A stretch of 27,543 nucleotides of DNA from JBCBST01 sp039819115 (lineage in GTDB: Bacteria > Bacteroidota > Rhodothermia > Balneolales > Balneolaceae). Under the pieces are notes generated by a model. The model made no database searches. It was not told where the DNA came from and saw only the letters and a list, made by a program, of their open reading frames with translations. The stretch spans positions 1-27,543 of the forward strand of contig JBCBST010000035.1 of NCBI GenBank assembly GCA_039819115.1, in the 5' to 3' direction. Positions 1-8,269 of this stretch are shown here, one piece after another. Within the stretch, counting starts at the first letter, position 1. Each line of letters opens with the position of its first letter. The position numbers were made by a program, and so were the translations under genes.

Positions 1-63
1 ATTCCGGACCAGTCCGCCTTGCCCGCCTGCCGTAGGCATGGCCGGCGGACGCCGATCCGGAAT
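1..63. repeat. Long imperfect palindrome (REP-like intergenic repeat)
   Basis: The arms at 1-18 and 44-63 are near-complementary: ATTCCGGA at the left edge pairs with TCCGGAAT at the right, and GTCCGCC pairs with GGCGGAC. Inside is a smaller GCCT...AGGC hairpin (25-37). GC is higher than in the flanking DNA. It lies beyond the 3' end of the last minus-strand gene, where REP-type elements typically sit. The left end may continue outside the window. No transposase is near it, so it could be a repeat copied in trans or a transcript-end structure. Confidence 0.6.
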
Positions 64-98
64 CTTAATCTGAATGAGGGGCTCGTCCGAACAATCAG

Positions 99-118
99 AT
101 TCCTGCCTACGCAGGAAT
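99..118. repeat. Perfect 8-bp palindromic hairpin
   Basis: ATTCCTGC and GCAGGAAT pair perfectly around a 4-nt CTAC loop. This resembles the short 'ATTCC(T/C)GC...GC(A/G)GGAAT' palindromes seen between genes in many bacteria. A third hairpin, GCGTAT-GGCG-ATACGC (134-149), follows directly. Neither has a T-run, so they look like repeat or 3'-end structures and not intrinsic terminators. Confidence 0.55.
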
Positions 119-190
119 AACTATGAAATGAGAGCGTATGGCGATACGCCACTACGGATGGGGCTTGGATTCTAAAACCAGAAAGATGGT

Positions 191-445
191 TTAAATAATA
201 AGATCAATATTGCGCCCCAGGTTGCGTTTTCGGTCATTCTTCGGCGGGGTGCCTGCTTCATCTTTTTCTTCCGGAGTCTTCTCCGGGGTTTCCGTATTTC
301 CGCTAATCATTACCCTATCCATCACGTCGAAAAAACGGGGATTGGATCGTTTTCGCTCTTCTTTAGAGCGTTGTTCACTCTCTTTCTTGTGCTTCAGGAA
401 GGTAGAAAGATCGGGAAGCCCATCTATTTTTGAGATATTGCCCAT
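191..445 (-). CDS. Small charged hypothetical protein, probably sigma-28-dependent
   Basis: This 84-aa protein matches no family I recognise. It is rich in Lys, Arg, Glu and Asp, has no membrane segment or signal peptide, and ends in a short hydrophobic tail (NIDLII) after a basic, Pro/Glu-rich linker. It is probably cytoplasmic. The gene follows fliA on the same strand but is separated by 90 bp, which contain a perfect GCCGATAA sigma-28 -10 box about 28 bp before the ATG. That placement supports a real late-class flagellar gene. An overlapping plus-strand frame has low-complexity Ser/Phe composition and no upstream signal. The function is unknown; a flagellar accessory or regulatory role is only inferred from the promoter. 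Confidence 0.6.
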   Translation of the reverse strand: MGNISKIDGLPDLSTFLKHKKESEQRSKEERKRSNPRFFDVMDRVMISGNTETPEKTPEEKDEAGTPPKNDRKRNLGRNIDLII

Positions 446-472
446 AACATAGAACCAGCTGTTGATTCTTTT

Positions 473-480
473 TTATCGGC
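473..480 (-). promoter_or_regulatory. Sigma-28 (FliA) -10 box upstream of the 84-aa gene
   Basis: Read on the minus strand, the sequence is GCCGATAA, identical to the enterobacterial sigma-28 -10 consensus. The -35 region is AT-rich (TATT about 15 nt upstream) and only weakly resembles TAAA. The predicted start of transcription is about 20 nt before the ATG at 445. The gene encoding sigma-28 itself ends at 536, just upstream. Confidence 0.6.
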
Positions 481-535
481 CGTGTTCAAAAATAAAATAA
501 GTTAGATCCTTCTAATAAAAGCGAGGTGTGCGGTC

Positions 536-1303
536 TTACTGGACAAACATAGACTGATCGACCGATAACTCGTGTCGGAGTTTAAGCAGTAGCTTTCCGA
601 CAATCTGAGAAATACGGGCTTCGGTTAGCTCAAGCAACAGGGCAATTTCGCTCATCGTCATGTCCTCGTAGTAGTAGAGCATGAGAATAAGACGTTCCCG
701 TTCTTTTAATTCCCCGATTTTACGTTGCAGGGCTTCGGTACGTTCTTTCTTTTCCAGGTTGGTATCCGGAGTTTCACTATCCGGGTCTTTATGAACTTCG
801 TAATAGGATCCTGATTCTTCATCGTAAGCAGGACCATCTAAAGAAAGTACATTACGCTGTTGCACATTAGACAGCAAGGTATGGTACTCGTCTAAGGTCA
901 TGTCCAGTTCAGCAGCGATCTCTTCGTCCAGGGGTTCGCGTCCTAACTTCTGCCCCAGCTTTTGGGTCATTTGCTGAACTTCACCGTAGTTCTTGCGTTG
1001 TTTGCGGGGAAGCTGATCAATGCTTCTCAGATAATCCACAATACTGCCTCGTATGCGATAGTAGGCAAACGTGTTGAACTGGATGTTGCGATCGCAATCG
1101 TAACCGTCCAGGGCCTGGAGCAGCCCATAAATTCCGGCGCTTTCTAAATCTTCTTTTTGGGCTAATAAATGATCGGGGCGGTTAATTTTACCGATAATGC
1201 TGCGAATTAGGGGCATGGATTTACTTATGATCGCATTCCTTAAACCCGAAGCGGGGTTCGTGCAATAAAGTTCTACCAGTTCCTGTAGTGATTTATTTCC
1301 CAT
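536..1303 (-). CDS. fliA: RNA polymerase sigma-28 factor FliA (FliA/WhiG family)
   Basis: A sigma-70-family factor of 255 aa, the usual FliA length (about 240-260), which directs RNA polymerase to late flagellar promoters. Region 2 contains the 'DLESAGIYGLLQALDGYD' and 'FNTFAYYRIRGSIVDYLR' motifs (about residues 52-93), region 3 contains 'EEIAAELDMTLDEYHTLL', and region 4 near the C-terminus has the helix-turn-helix 'MSEIALLLELTEARISQIVGKL'. It is the last gene of the flhB-to-fliA minus-strand operon, 9 bp after the small membrane protein. A weak AGAGG lies before the ATG. Matching GCCGATAA boxes occur at 473-480 and 20078-20085. Its activity is probably checked by the FlgM-like protein at 17550-17912. 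Confidence 0.95.
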   Translation of the reverse strand: MGNKSLQELVELYCTNPASGLRNAIISKSMPLIRSIIGKINRPDHLLAQKEDLESAGIYGLLQALDGYDCDRNIQFNTFAYYRIRGSIVDYLRSIDQLPRKQRKNYGEVQQMTQKLGQKLGREPLDEEIAAELDMTLDEYHTLLSNVQQRNVLSLDGPAYDEESGSYYEVHKDPDSETPDTNLEKKERTEALQRKIGELKERERLILMLYYYEDMTMSEIALLLELTEARISQIVGKLLLKLRHELSVDQSMFVQ

Positions 1304-1312
1304 AGCGTACCT

Positions 1313-1534
1313 CTACGTATTCGTATGTTGGGAGCTCTCGCCCGGTGCCGACGACGTCTCGTTTTCTGCTTTTCCTTTTATCACGTTCAAGAAAAACAAA
1401 CTTAAATAAATGACCGAAAATAATGCCATAAATACAATCATACTTCGGTACAGGGCCACATCAATAGGCGAGCCTGAGATCAACAAAAGCATAAATAGAA
1501 TAAGCGAGATTGCCGTTACCAGTCGCATTAGCAT
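1313..1534 (-). CDS. Small two-helix membrane protein in the flh-fliA operon
   Basis: A 73-aa protein with two hydrophobic helices, about residues 7-23 (SLILFMLLLISG region) and 32-52 (IVFMALFSVIYLSLFF region), joined by a short loop, then a polar Ser/Thr/Glu-rich tail. It probably sits in the inner membrane. It lies 9 bp after flhG and 9 bp before fliA, so it is very likely co-transcribed and co-translated with them. I do not recognise the family. The position is similar to that of small uncharacterised membrane proteins sometimes found between flhG and fliA. A role in flagellar placement or export is only suggested by the operon. Confidence 0.75.
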   Translation of the reverse strand: MLMRLVTAISLILFMLLLISGSPIDVALYRSMIVFMALFSVIYLSLFFLNVIKGKAENETSSAPGESSQHTNT

Positions 1535-1543
1535 GATACGATC

Positions 1544-2347
1544 CTATTGTTTTTGAACGTATTGAGGAGTTAGTGTTGGTTGGGTTGCGGCGTAAGCAAT
1601 CATATTTTGAGCAATGAATTCGATTTCATGTACAATATGATCACCTGCACCACTTTCCAATAAAGTCTGTTGCTGAATAACCGATTGTTTAACATCGGTA
1701 CTAGCCGGAATGAATCCGAAATACTGGGCTTCTTTTTTCAAAAAGTAGTCCAGTATGTTATTAAAGCGTTGAAAGGTGTTTTTTGCGGCTTCATCCGATT
1801 CAGCAAAGTTCACGATTGCGCTGAAGATATACGTCGGGTCAATGCTGTATACATATTTGCAAAGCCGGTACACATCAGAGACAGCCGTAGGTTCGTCAAT
1901 AAGCATCAGTACACCAATATCGGATGCATCAAGGGCCCAGAAGGTCATCTCCACAGCACCTGCCGGGGTATCGATGAGGATAAAATCGTGGCGGATTTTC
2001 AAATACCCGATAATCTGATCCAGGGCATCCATAAAAATATCAGCAGCGTACTTATTCTGTGCCGGGTCATTGGCGCAGGTCACCAGGGTTACCCCATGAT
2101 GTTGGGTCATCACCTGGTCCAGGGTACAGCTTCCGTCAATCCAGTGGCTAACCGTATGCGGCACCTGTTGACCGAGTAATGTAGCGCAGTTCGAGAGGCC
2201 TAAATCGGCATCTATAATGGCAACATTATATCCAAAATCCGTTAGCATCGTTGCCGTATTGATGGTTGCCATACTTTTTCCGGCACCGCCTTTACCGCTC
2301 AGCACGGTTGCAATAAACGAGGTATGAAGTGGAGTTGCTTTCATCAT
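1544..2347 (-). CDS. flhG: MinD-like ATPase FlhG (FleN/YlxH), flagellar number control
   Basis: A 267-aa ParA/MinD-family P-loop ATPase. The deviant Walker A motif SGKGGAGKS is at residues 17-25, the switch motif 'AIIDADLGLSNCATLLG' follows, and 'FILIDTPAGA' is the Walker B/switch II region. FlhG works with FlhF to set flagellar number and position, and in some bacteria it restrains the sigma-54 activator. The start has two consecutive ATGs one base after the flhF stop codon, implying translational coupling. In most family members Walker A reads GGVGKT or GGVGKS; Ala here is a mild change. The C-terminus is less conserved than the ATPase core. Confidence 0.92.
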   Translation of the reverse strand: MMKATPLHTSFIATVLSGKGGAGKSMATINTATMLTDFGYNVAIIDADLGLSNCATLLGQQVPHTVSHWIDGSCTLDQVMTQHHGVTLVTCANDPAQNKYAADIFMDALDQIIGYLKIRHDFILIDTPAGAVEMTFWALDASDIGVLMLIDEPTAVSDVYRLCKYVYSIDPTYIFSAIVNFAESDEAAKNTFQRFNNILDYFLKKEAQYFGFIPASTDVKQSVIQQQTLLESGAGDHIVHEIEFIAQNMIAYAATQPTLTPQYVQKQ

Positions 2348-2348
2348 A

Positions 2349-3884
2349 TCAGGCCTCAGTCAAAATGTGTTGGGCAAACCACTGCGGATTAAACAGGGTT
2401 AAATGACCGGTTTTCATCGCACCCATGCTCACATAGCGGGTGCTGCAATTCAGCTCATTCAAAAACGGGATGATGGGTCCCCATTCTTCCACTTCGTCCA
2501 GGTGTGTAATGGCAATGTAGTCGGGAGCCAAGGCATTATGCCGATTAGCTGGTTTATTGAAAAAGAGCTTGTTGGATGATGCATTCACCACATAATGAAA
2601 TTCGATAGGGGAAAGTGGGGTAAGCAACTGACGAATTTTCCAGAACTCCCGGAACGTATCCACCTGGTCAATACTGATGGTTGGAGTATCGATGAGTACA
2701 TGATCAAACTGTTCCCACTCCTCCAGAAGCCCGGATACGTCTACGGGTTTCTGAACGGTGTAATAGGGGAGTCCGTGTTTGGCACAGAACGGTTCCAGGA
2801 TGGTAAAATAATCGTCATTGTCGTTTCCCTGGGGCAGCACAGAAACCACCGCTACATTTTTGTGGAACATAAACTCCGGGTGCCGGCTCAGTTTCATGAT
2901 GATATCCGTTTTACCTGCACCCGATGCGCCTGCAAAAACCATGAACTTTTTAGGTTCTTCGGTTGCTGCCGATCCAAGTGCTTCCCGGATGGTTTTGGCC
3001 AGTGCAGCCAGGAAAGCCTCACTATCGGTGTTGGGGTCTATGCCCTCCCGTATAATATCGTTAAACCATCGGGCTACTGTGCTGGTACTTATCCCGGTAT
3101 GCACCAGTTGTTGGAAGGCCGGGTGGGAGGCATAATCGAGATGCCCAGACATGATAGAGGCGTCGAATAAGGCTTCAAGTTGATCAAACCGTTTGTGCAG
3201 TGCTTTTAACTCCCGTTGTTCATTCCTGCTTAAGGAAGATGTTTGTTTCTCAAAAGTGGGAGCTGGGGTGTGTTCCACCGATTGTTGTGGCTTGAAATGG
3301 GTGATAAAACCGGTTGGCGATGTTTCGGGTGCCTGCTGGTCTATTCGATCGCGGGTACGGCGTTCAAATTCTTCTTTAAATCCTTTCGGTTCGGCACGTG
3401 GTTCTTCATATTCCTCTTCGGGAAGCCCGAAAGCAGACGTTGGAAAAGACGGGGAATGAGGTGGCGTACTGCGTACAAACGATCGGTTGTAGGTTGAGCC
3501 TTCTTCTATTGAAACCGGTTGGGCCTGCTGTTGATTAATCGGATGAACGCGCGCTTGTGTTGATTGTCGGGGTTGTTCCCATGCCGACTTAAGTTCGTTT
3601 TTCTTTGCCATTTCTTCTGCAAACCGACGTAAAGAGTTTAGTTTTTCGCTGGGTGCCTGTTCCTGCTGAGCATCAGAGCGTTCAAAACGAACACCTTGTT
3701 CTGATGGATTCTGCTGAACGGTTTTAGTCACCGGCTGTTTTTCATCTGAGAACACGGTGATTTGAGCCTGCTCTGTTGCGGTGGCTTCCTTTTCTTCCAC
3801 CACGAGGAAATTTTCTCCGTATAGCTGTTCCGCGCTTTTCTTCGCTGCTTCTATTGTTTTACCGAAAAAGTTTTTGAAGGTCAT
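2349..3884 (-). CDS. flhF: Divergent FlhF-like SRP-family protein with altered GTPase motifs
   Basis: This 511-aa protein has the FlhF plan: an N-terminal B-like domain (residues 1-45, 'AAKKSAEQLYGENFLVVEE'), a long Gln/Pro-rich low-complexity linker (about 50-220), then an N-G domain. The P-loop GASGAGKTD is at about residues 319-327 and looks intact. The later motifs differ from FlhF consensus: the DTYR region reads 'VLPQGNDNDD', DTAGR reads 'DTPTIS', and TKLDE reads 'THLDE'. It overlaps flhA by 4 bp (ATGA) and precedes flhG, the standard flhA-flhF-flhG order. FlhF normally recruits the first flagellar components to the cell pole. GTP hydrolysis may be weak or lost here. Confidence 0.85.
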   Translation of the reverse strand: MTFKNFFGKTIEAAKKSAEQLYGENFLVVEEKEATATEQAQITVFSDEKQPVTKTVQQNPSEQGVRFERSDAQQEQAPSEKLNSLRRFAEEMAKKNELKSAWEQPRQSTQARVHPINQQQAQPVSIEEGSTYNRSFVRSTPPHSPSFPTSAFGLPEEEYEEPRAEPKGFKEEFERRTRDRIDQQAPETSPTGFITHFKPQQSVEHTPAPTFEKQTSSLSRNEQRELKALHKRFDQLEALFDASIMSGHLDYASHPAFQQLVHTGISTSTVARWFNDIIREGIDPNTDSEAFLAALAKTIREALGSAATEEPKKFMVFAGASGAGKTDIIMKLSRHPEFMFHKNVAVVSVLPQGNDNDDYFTILEPFCAKHGLPYYTVQKPVDVSGLLEEWEQFDHVLIDTPTISIDQVDTFREFWKIRQLLTPLSPIEFHYVVNASSNKLFFNKPANRHNALAPDYIAITHLDEVEEWGPIIPFLNELNCSTRYVSMGAMKTGHLTLFNPQWFAQHILTEA

Positions 3885-6031
3885 GGCGTTACGAATTCTT
3901 CAGTTTGAGCGTTGGCCTGTACTGCTTCATTAGACATTCCTACGCTCGGTTTCATTTCAATGACCAGACGATCAAAGGTTTTAAATTGAACGTCGGGACT
4001 GATGTCATTATAGGACAACACATTAATATCTGGCAATATTGGTGCCAAAAACTCAAATAAGGTATGTCTTAACACGGGTGATGTGAGCAGAACCGGGTCA
4101 AAACCCTGTCGAACCATTTGATCGAAGATGGTAGAAGCACTTCGATATAGTCGTTCCACGGTATCGGGGGTAAGCCCCAGGGTATTGCTGTTGAGCGTAC
4201 CTTGTTGAGCCTGTGAAATCAAATGAGCTTCCAAACCGGAATCCATCATAACCACCACCACTTCACCTTCATCGGTTATAAATTGTCGGGTAATGGTTTC
4301 CGATAAAGCCGCTCTGCAGTATTCATTCAGAACATCCACGTTATTAGTTTGGGTACAATAGTCAGCCAATGTTTCAAGAATGGTGTTCAGATCTTTAACA
4401 GGGATTCGTTCTTTCAGCAGGCGTTTCAGGATTTTCTGGATATCACCAATCTTCATTCCGTCTGGTATCAATTCTTCTACAAGAGCGGGTGCGTTTTCTT
4501 TGATGTTATCGATTAGTTTCTTCACCATTTGGCGGTCAATCAGCTTATAGGCGTTTTTGCGAAGCACCTCCATCAAGTGTGTGGTCACAACAGCGCCCGA
4601 CTCAATAACCGACAGTCCATATTTTTCCGCCTGCGATTTATTTTTTCCGCTTACCCACATGGCATCCATTCCAAACGTCGGGTCTTTCGTTTCTATGCCC
4701 TGAATATCAGGCTTGAAATCGGCCGGCAGGAGTGTAAGATGGTAGCCAGGCAGTAGCTCGCCACCCCCTTGTTTAATGCCCCGCATCTTAATCACATAAT
4801 GGTTTGCATCGAGCTGCACATTATCCCGGATACGTATGGAAGGAATGATGATACCCAGCTCGGTAGCCAGCTGTTTTCTCAGAGACGACATACGCTCCAG
4901 TAAATCCCCTCCCTGTTCTACCTCAACCATAGGGATAAGGCTGTATCCAATTTCCAGTTCCAGCGCATCGACCAGTAAATAGTTTTCTACGGGATCGTCT
5001 TTTTTTCCTGATTCGAGCGCCAGTGTTTCCTGCTCCTCCAGTTTTTCTTCTTCCTGCTTTTCCTTTTTAAGTCCCTTAAAGGCAAGAAAAAGGAAAAACC
5101 CACCAATCATAAAAAATGGGATGGGGGGTAATCCCGGAAGCAGTCCCATCATAAATACAAAGATGGACCCGATGACTAGGGTTTTGGGATTACCCAATAA
5201 CTGGGTGGTCAGTTCTTTACTCAGGTTCCCTTCTGATGCAGCTCTCGAAACAATGATACCCGCTGCGGTTGAGATGAGAAGGGCTGGAATCTGGGATACC
5301 AGTCCGTCACCAATCGTCATGAGGGTGTACTTAGCGGCCGCATCGGCTATGGGCATACGCAATTGAATCGTACCTACGACCAGTCCCCCGATAATGTTGA
5401 TGAAGGTGATAAGCAACCCGGCAATGATATCGCCCCGTACGAACTTAGAGGCACCGTCCATCGCTCCATAAAAATCGGCTTCGCGGGCAATTTGTTCCCG
5501 TTTCTTTTTGGCTTCGTCGTCTGTCAGTAAGCCGGCACTTAAATCGGCATCAATCGACATCTGTTTACCCGGCATCGCATCTAAGGTAAATCGTGCAGCA
5601 ACTTCCGCAATCCGCGACGAACCTTTTGTGATTACCACAAAGTTGATGATAAGAAGCACAGAAAAGATGATGATTCCGATCACAAAGTTTCCCTGAACGA
5701 TGAATCCTCCGAATGATTCAATAATGGATCCCGCATAACCCTCGCTTAAAATCAGACGGGTGGTTCCGACGTTCAAAGCCAGACGAAACAGGGTAAGAAT
5801 GAGCAACATGCCCGGGAAAACAGCAAATTCAAGCGGCTTCAGGGCATAAAAGGCCACCAGCAATACAACCAGGGAAAGGGATACGTTAATGGCCAGGAAA
5901 AAATCCATAAGAGCCGTTGGAAATGGGATGATCATAATCATCAACACCATCACAATGGCCGAGGAAATTAGTACATCGGTCTGGAAAAATGTTCCCTTTA
6001 GTTGTTTGGTATCTAAACCTGCAAAGCCCAT
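3881..6031 (-). CDS. flhA: Flagellar export apparatus protein FlhA
   Basis: FlhA is the large membrane component of the flagellar type III export gate. At 716 aa it is of normal length (about 690-700). Hydrophobic helices fill roughly the first 310 residues. The conserved FHIPEP-family segment between them includes 'RFTLDAMPGKQMSID' followed by 'READFYGAMDGASKFVRGD'. After a charged linker (KKEKQEEEKLEEQE) comes the cytosolic domain, which docks export chaperones such as FlgN and FliT. The start is 3 bp after flhB, and the stop codon overlaps the flhF start. No anomaly is seen. Confidence 0.97.
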   Translation of the reverse strand: MGFAGLDTKQLKGTFFQTDVLISSAIVMVLMIMIIPFPTALMDFFLAINVSLSLVVLLVAFYALKPLEFAVFPGMLLILTLFRLALNVGTTRLILSEGYAGSIIESFGGFIVQGNFVIGIIIFSVLLIINFVVITKGSSRIAEVAARFTLDAMPGKQMSIDADLSAGLLTDDEAKKKREQIAREADFYGAMDGASKFVRGDIIAGLLITFINIIGGLVVGTIQLRMPIADAAAKYTLMTIGDGLVSQIPALLISTAAGIIVSRAASEGNLSKELTTQLLGNPKTLVIGSIFVFMMGLLPGLPPIPFFMIGGFFLFLAFKGLKKEKQEEEKLEEQETLALESGKKDDPVENYLLVDALELEIGYSLIPMVEVEQGGDLLERMSSLRKQLATELGIIIPSIRIRDNVQLDANHYVIKMRGIKQGGGELLPGYHLTLLPADFKPDIQGIETKDPTFGMDAMWVSGKNKSQAEKYGLSVIESGAVVTTHLMEVLRKNAYKLIDRQMVKKLIDNIKENAPALVEELIPDGMKIGDIQKILKRLLKERIPVKDLNTILETLADYCTQTNNVDVLNEYCRAALSETITRQFITDEGEVVVVMMDSGLEAHLISQAQQGTLNSNTLGLTPDTVERLYRSASTIFDQMVRQGFDPVLLTSPVLRHTLFEFLAPILPDINVLSYNDISPDVQFKTFDRLVIEMKPSVGMSNEAVQANAQTEEFVTP

Positions 6032-6034
6032 AGG

Positions 6035-7111
6035 TTATGCAATCTTTTTGTTTTTGATCTTGTACACGTACGCCAGAATCTCGGCAACCGCGCGGTACAT
6101 GTCGGCCGGAATGAATTCATCTTCCTCGGCAGTGGCAAATAGCGCCCGGGCTACTGGTATGTTCTCAACAATTGGTATGCCATACTCTTTGGCTAGTTCT
6201 TTAATACGGAGTGCTTTCAGCCGTTGACCCTTGGCCATCACGATGGGGGCACCGCTGGTTTCGGGATCGTAACGGAGAGCCACGGCGTAATGGGTAGGGT
6301 TGGTAACCACTACATCGGAGCTGAGCACCGCATGATCGAGACGTTTTCTGCGCATCAGCTTCATCCCGAATTTCTTTCGCTGACCTTTTACCTGGGGATC
6401 TCCTTCCATTTGCTTGAACTCATCTTTTATCTCTTGCTTGGTCATGCGTAGCTGCTTTCGATGATTGAACCGTTGGTATACGGCATCGGCTATGGAAAGA
6501 ATGAGTAATGCCACCAGGATGCGGACTACAAAGGTCAGGATGTATTTACCCGTTTCACCCAGGCTGAATGTCAGGGGAGACATGACAAAGGAGGCCATAT
6601 TGTCGATTTCTCCATTTACCGTGAAATAGCCCACCGAAACAATGATACTCAGCTTAACAAGTCCCTTTAATAGTTCTACAAGGCCTTTTACAGAGAGAAT
6701 ATTCTTAAGACCTGAAATAGGATTTAGCTTGCTGCCCTTAAATCCCATGGCTTTGGTGCTGAATGCGCCCTGGGTCTGGGCCAGGTTTACCAGCAGTGTA
6801 ATTACAATGAGCCCGCTTATAATAGGAATCATAATACCCATCCCCGACACGAGTGCATCCTTAAGGAGGTCCATCGCCTCATCTTTGTCGGTAAAGCCCT
6901 TTCCGGCCTGGATAAAAAAGTTCTCGAATAGCACAGTAAACTGTTCACCCAGTATATCTCCAAGCCCAACGAAAAGCCCGACAGCCGTAGTCATTAATAA
7001 TACCGACGACACCTCCTTACTTATGGGGATGTTGCCATCTTTCCGGGCGTCCTCAAGACGCTTGGCCGTCGGTTCTTCGGTTTTTTCCTGATCGGATGAG
7101 TTATCTGCCAT
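6035..7111 (-). CDS. flhB: Flagellar export switch protein FlhB
   Basis: FlhB switches export specificity from rod/hook to filament substrates. At 358 aa it matches the family. The N-terminus 'EKTEEPTAKRLEDARKDG' is the classic FlhB signature, followed by four hydrophobic helices (about residues 35-210) and the cytosolic domain. The self-cleavage motif NPTH is at residues 271-274, the same place as in enterobacterial FlhB. It is the first gene of the minus-strand operon; its promoter must lie in 7112-7500. No good sigma-54 or sigma-28 site was seen on its strand, so a housekeeping promoter is likely. Confidence 0.97.
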   Translation of the reverse strand: MADNSSDQEKTEEPTAKRLEDARKDGNIPISKEVSSVLLMTTAVGLFVGLGDILGEQFTVLFENFFIQAGKGFTDKDEAMDLLKDALVSGMGIMIPIISGLIVITLLVNLAQTQGAFSTKAMGFKGSKLNPISGLKNILSVKGLVELLKGLVKLSIIVSVGYFTVNGEIDNMASFVMSPLTFSLGETGKYILTFVVRILVALLILSIADAVYQRFNHRKQLRMTKQEIKDEFKQMEGDPQVKGQRKKFGMKLMRRKRLDHAVLSSDVVVTNPTHYAVALRYDPETSGAPIVMAKGQRLKALRIKELAKEYGIPIVENIPVARALFATAEEDEFIPADMYRAVAEILAYVYKIKNKKIA

Positions 7112-7500
7112 GTATCCATTAAGTCAAAAACAGTACCGGTTTCAGACCCGGTTGTGTTGGTCTGATAGGGGCTATTTTCTTTTTAAGGCAGGATAAAACC
7201 TCCGCCCGACGGGAAAAAAGTTCCGGTGCGGGGTATGCAGATGAATGGATAAGATTTCCGTACGAAGGAAAATTCTTCGAGGGGGTTAAGAAGGGAAGGA
7301 TAGGGACGTAAGGGGTGAAGAAAGGGATACAGACGGGCTGATTGGAGATAGAAGAGCCCGATTATCGTCGTTTTTAACTATTCAATATGAGGTTGGGGAA
7401 TGGTCTGTTTGGGTTGATGGCATACATTTTGAACATCCGGTGACGTGAAACAGCGCATAAGCGTGTACCAAGATGAAAGCAGAATACCCATATAACAACC
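7112..7500. promoter_or_regulatory. Divergent control region between flhB and flgF
   Basis: These 389 bp hold no convincing gene. On the plus strand they contain a sigma-54-like site (7418-7432) and, about 200 bp upstream of it, a 12-mer (7212-7223) that recurs in the other divergent region. A small ACCGG...CCGGT inverted repeat lies at 7135-7152 near flhB, and AGGAAAATTCTTCG-type short inverted repeats occur near 7267-7280. A purine-rich run (about 7280-7330) precedes flgF. Minus-strand frames crossing this region are antisense to flgF and lack coding character. Confidence 0.6.
7418..7432 (+). promoter_or_regulatory. Sigma-54-like promoter for the flgF operon
   Basis: TGGCAT-N5-TTGA has the spacing of sigma-54 sites (consensus TGGCAC-N5-TTGC); the last base of the -12 element differs. 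The predicted transcript starts near 7443, giving a leader of about 57 nt before the flgF ATG. Two further sites with the same TTGA ending stand before fliS and before the fusion glycosyltransferase, and an NtrC-type activator is encoded at 16035-17441. Confidence 0.6.
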
Positions 7501-8241
7501 ATGATTGATCGAATTGCAATGCATATGAGAGCCATGCAAATGTTGTCGAAGGCACAGGATGCTACTGCCGACAATCTGGCTAACATAAATACGCCTGGTT
7601 TTAAGGGGAATACCCTGTTTTATAACATGCTCACTGAGCAGATTAACGGTGAAAATGTGACCCAAACCACACCTATGACCCGGGTGAACCTGACCCAAGG
7701 CATACTGGAGCCTACCGGAAATGAGTTTGACTTGGGGATTAACGGGGATGGTTTTTTCATGGTGGAAGACGAAAGCGGATCGTTTCTGACCCGCGACGGA
7801 CGGTTTCATCTCGACTCGGATGGATTCCTGGTTAATCAGGCGGGGGCTAAAGTAATGGGTGATGGCGGTTCTATACAGCTTACCGATTACTTTTTATCTG
7901 CGCGGGAGGGAGGAGTAGCTCCCAGATTAACAATCGATCAGGACGGTACGGTACGATTAAATGACCGGTTAGTCGACCAGGTGCGCATGGTTACGGTAGA
8001 GGATGCATCGGGTCTTGAACGTAAAGGAAATTCTTATTTCAGCTACCGCGACGAAGGCCAGCTTACACAGGAAGGGCGTGGCTCCATTATGCAAGGATAT
8101 TATGAAAAGGGAAATGTAGAGCCCCTCAATGAAATGGTCGACATGATGCGCAATATGCAACTCTTCGAGACCCAGCAAAAAGCTTTACGAACCACAGACG
8201 AAATCCTCTCACAGGTAACCACACGCCTTGGGAGGCTTTAA
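7501..8241 (+). CDS. flgF: Flagellar proximal rod protein FlgF
   Basis: A 246-aa rod protein with the flg rod/hook N-terminal signature (residues about 7-37, including 'QDATADNLANINTPGFKG') and the C-terminal motif ending 'MVDMMRNMQLFETQQKAL'. The central 'LGINGDGFFMVE' and 'RDGRFHLDSDGFLV' motifs are shared by FlgF and FlgG. It assembles in the periplasmic proximal rod through the type III apparatus and has no cleaved signal. It leads a long plus-strand operon and lies 28 bp before flgG. FlgF is chosen over FlgG because a closer FlgG follows. There is no Shine-Dalgarno sequence before the ATG. Confidence 0.9.
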   Translation: MIDRIAMHMRAMQMLSKAQDATADNLANINTPGFKGNTLFYNMLTEQINGENVTQTTPMTRVNLTQGILEPTGNEFDLGINGDGFFMVEDESGSFLTRDGRFHLDSDGFLVNQAGAKVMGDGGSIQLTDYFLSAREGGVAPRLTIDQDGTVRLNDRLVDQVRMVTVEDASGLERKGNSYFSYRDEGQLTQEGRGSIMQGYYEKGNVEPLNEMVDMMRNMQLFETQQKALRTTDEILSQVTTRLGRL

Positions 8242-8269
8242 GCAATTATGAAACCTAAACGCACGATCT

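Noticed and set aside
175..192. AAACCA...TGGTTT stem at the end of the 84-aa gene as a terminator
   Set aside because: Only a 6-bp AT-rich stem overlapping the stop codon, with no T-run.
210..452. Plus-strand 80-codon frame opposite the 84-aa gene
   Set aside because: Low-complexity Ser/Phe/Arg composition, no promoter or neighbour on that strand, and antisense to a frame with its own sigma-28 box.
1670..2179. Plus-strand 169-codon frame inside flhG
   Set aside because: Antisense to a clear FlhG protein; no family motif.
7378..7809. Minus-strand 143-codon frame across the flgF start
   Set aside because: Mostly antisense to flgF, with Cys/His-rich composition typical of a shadow frame.
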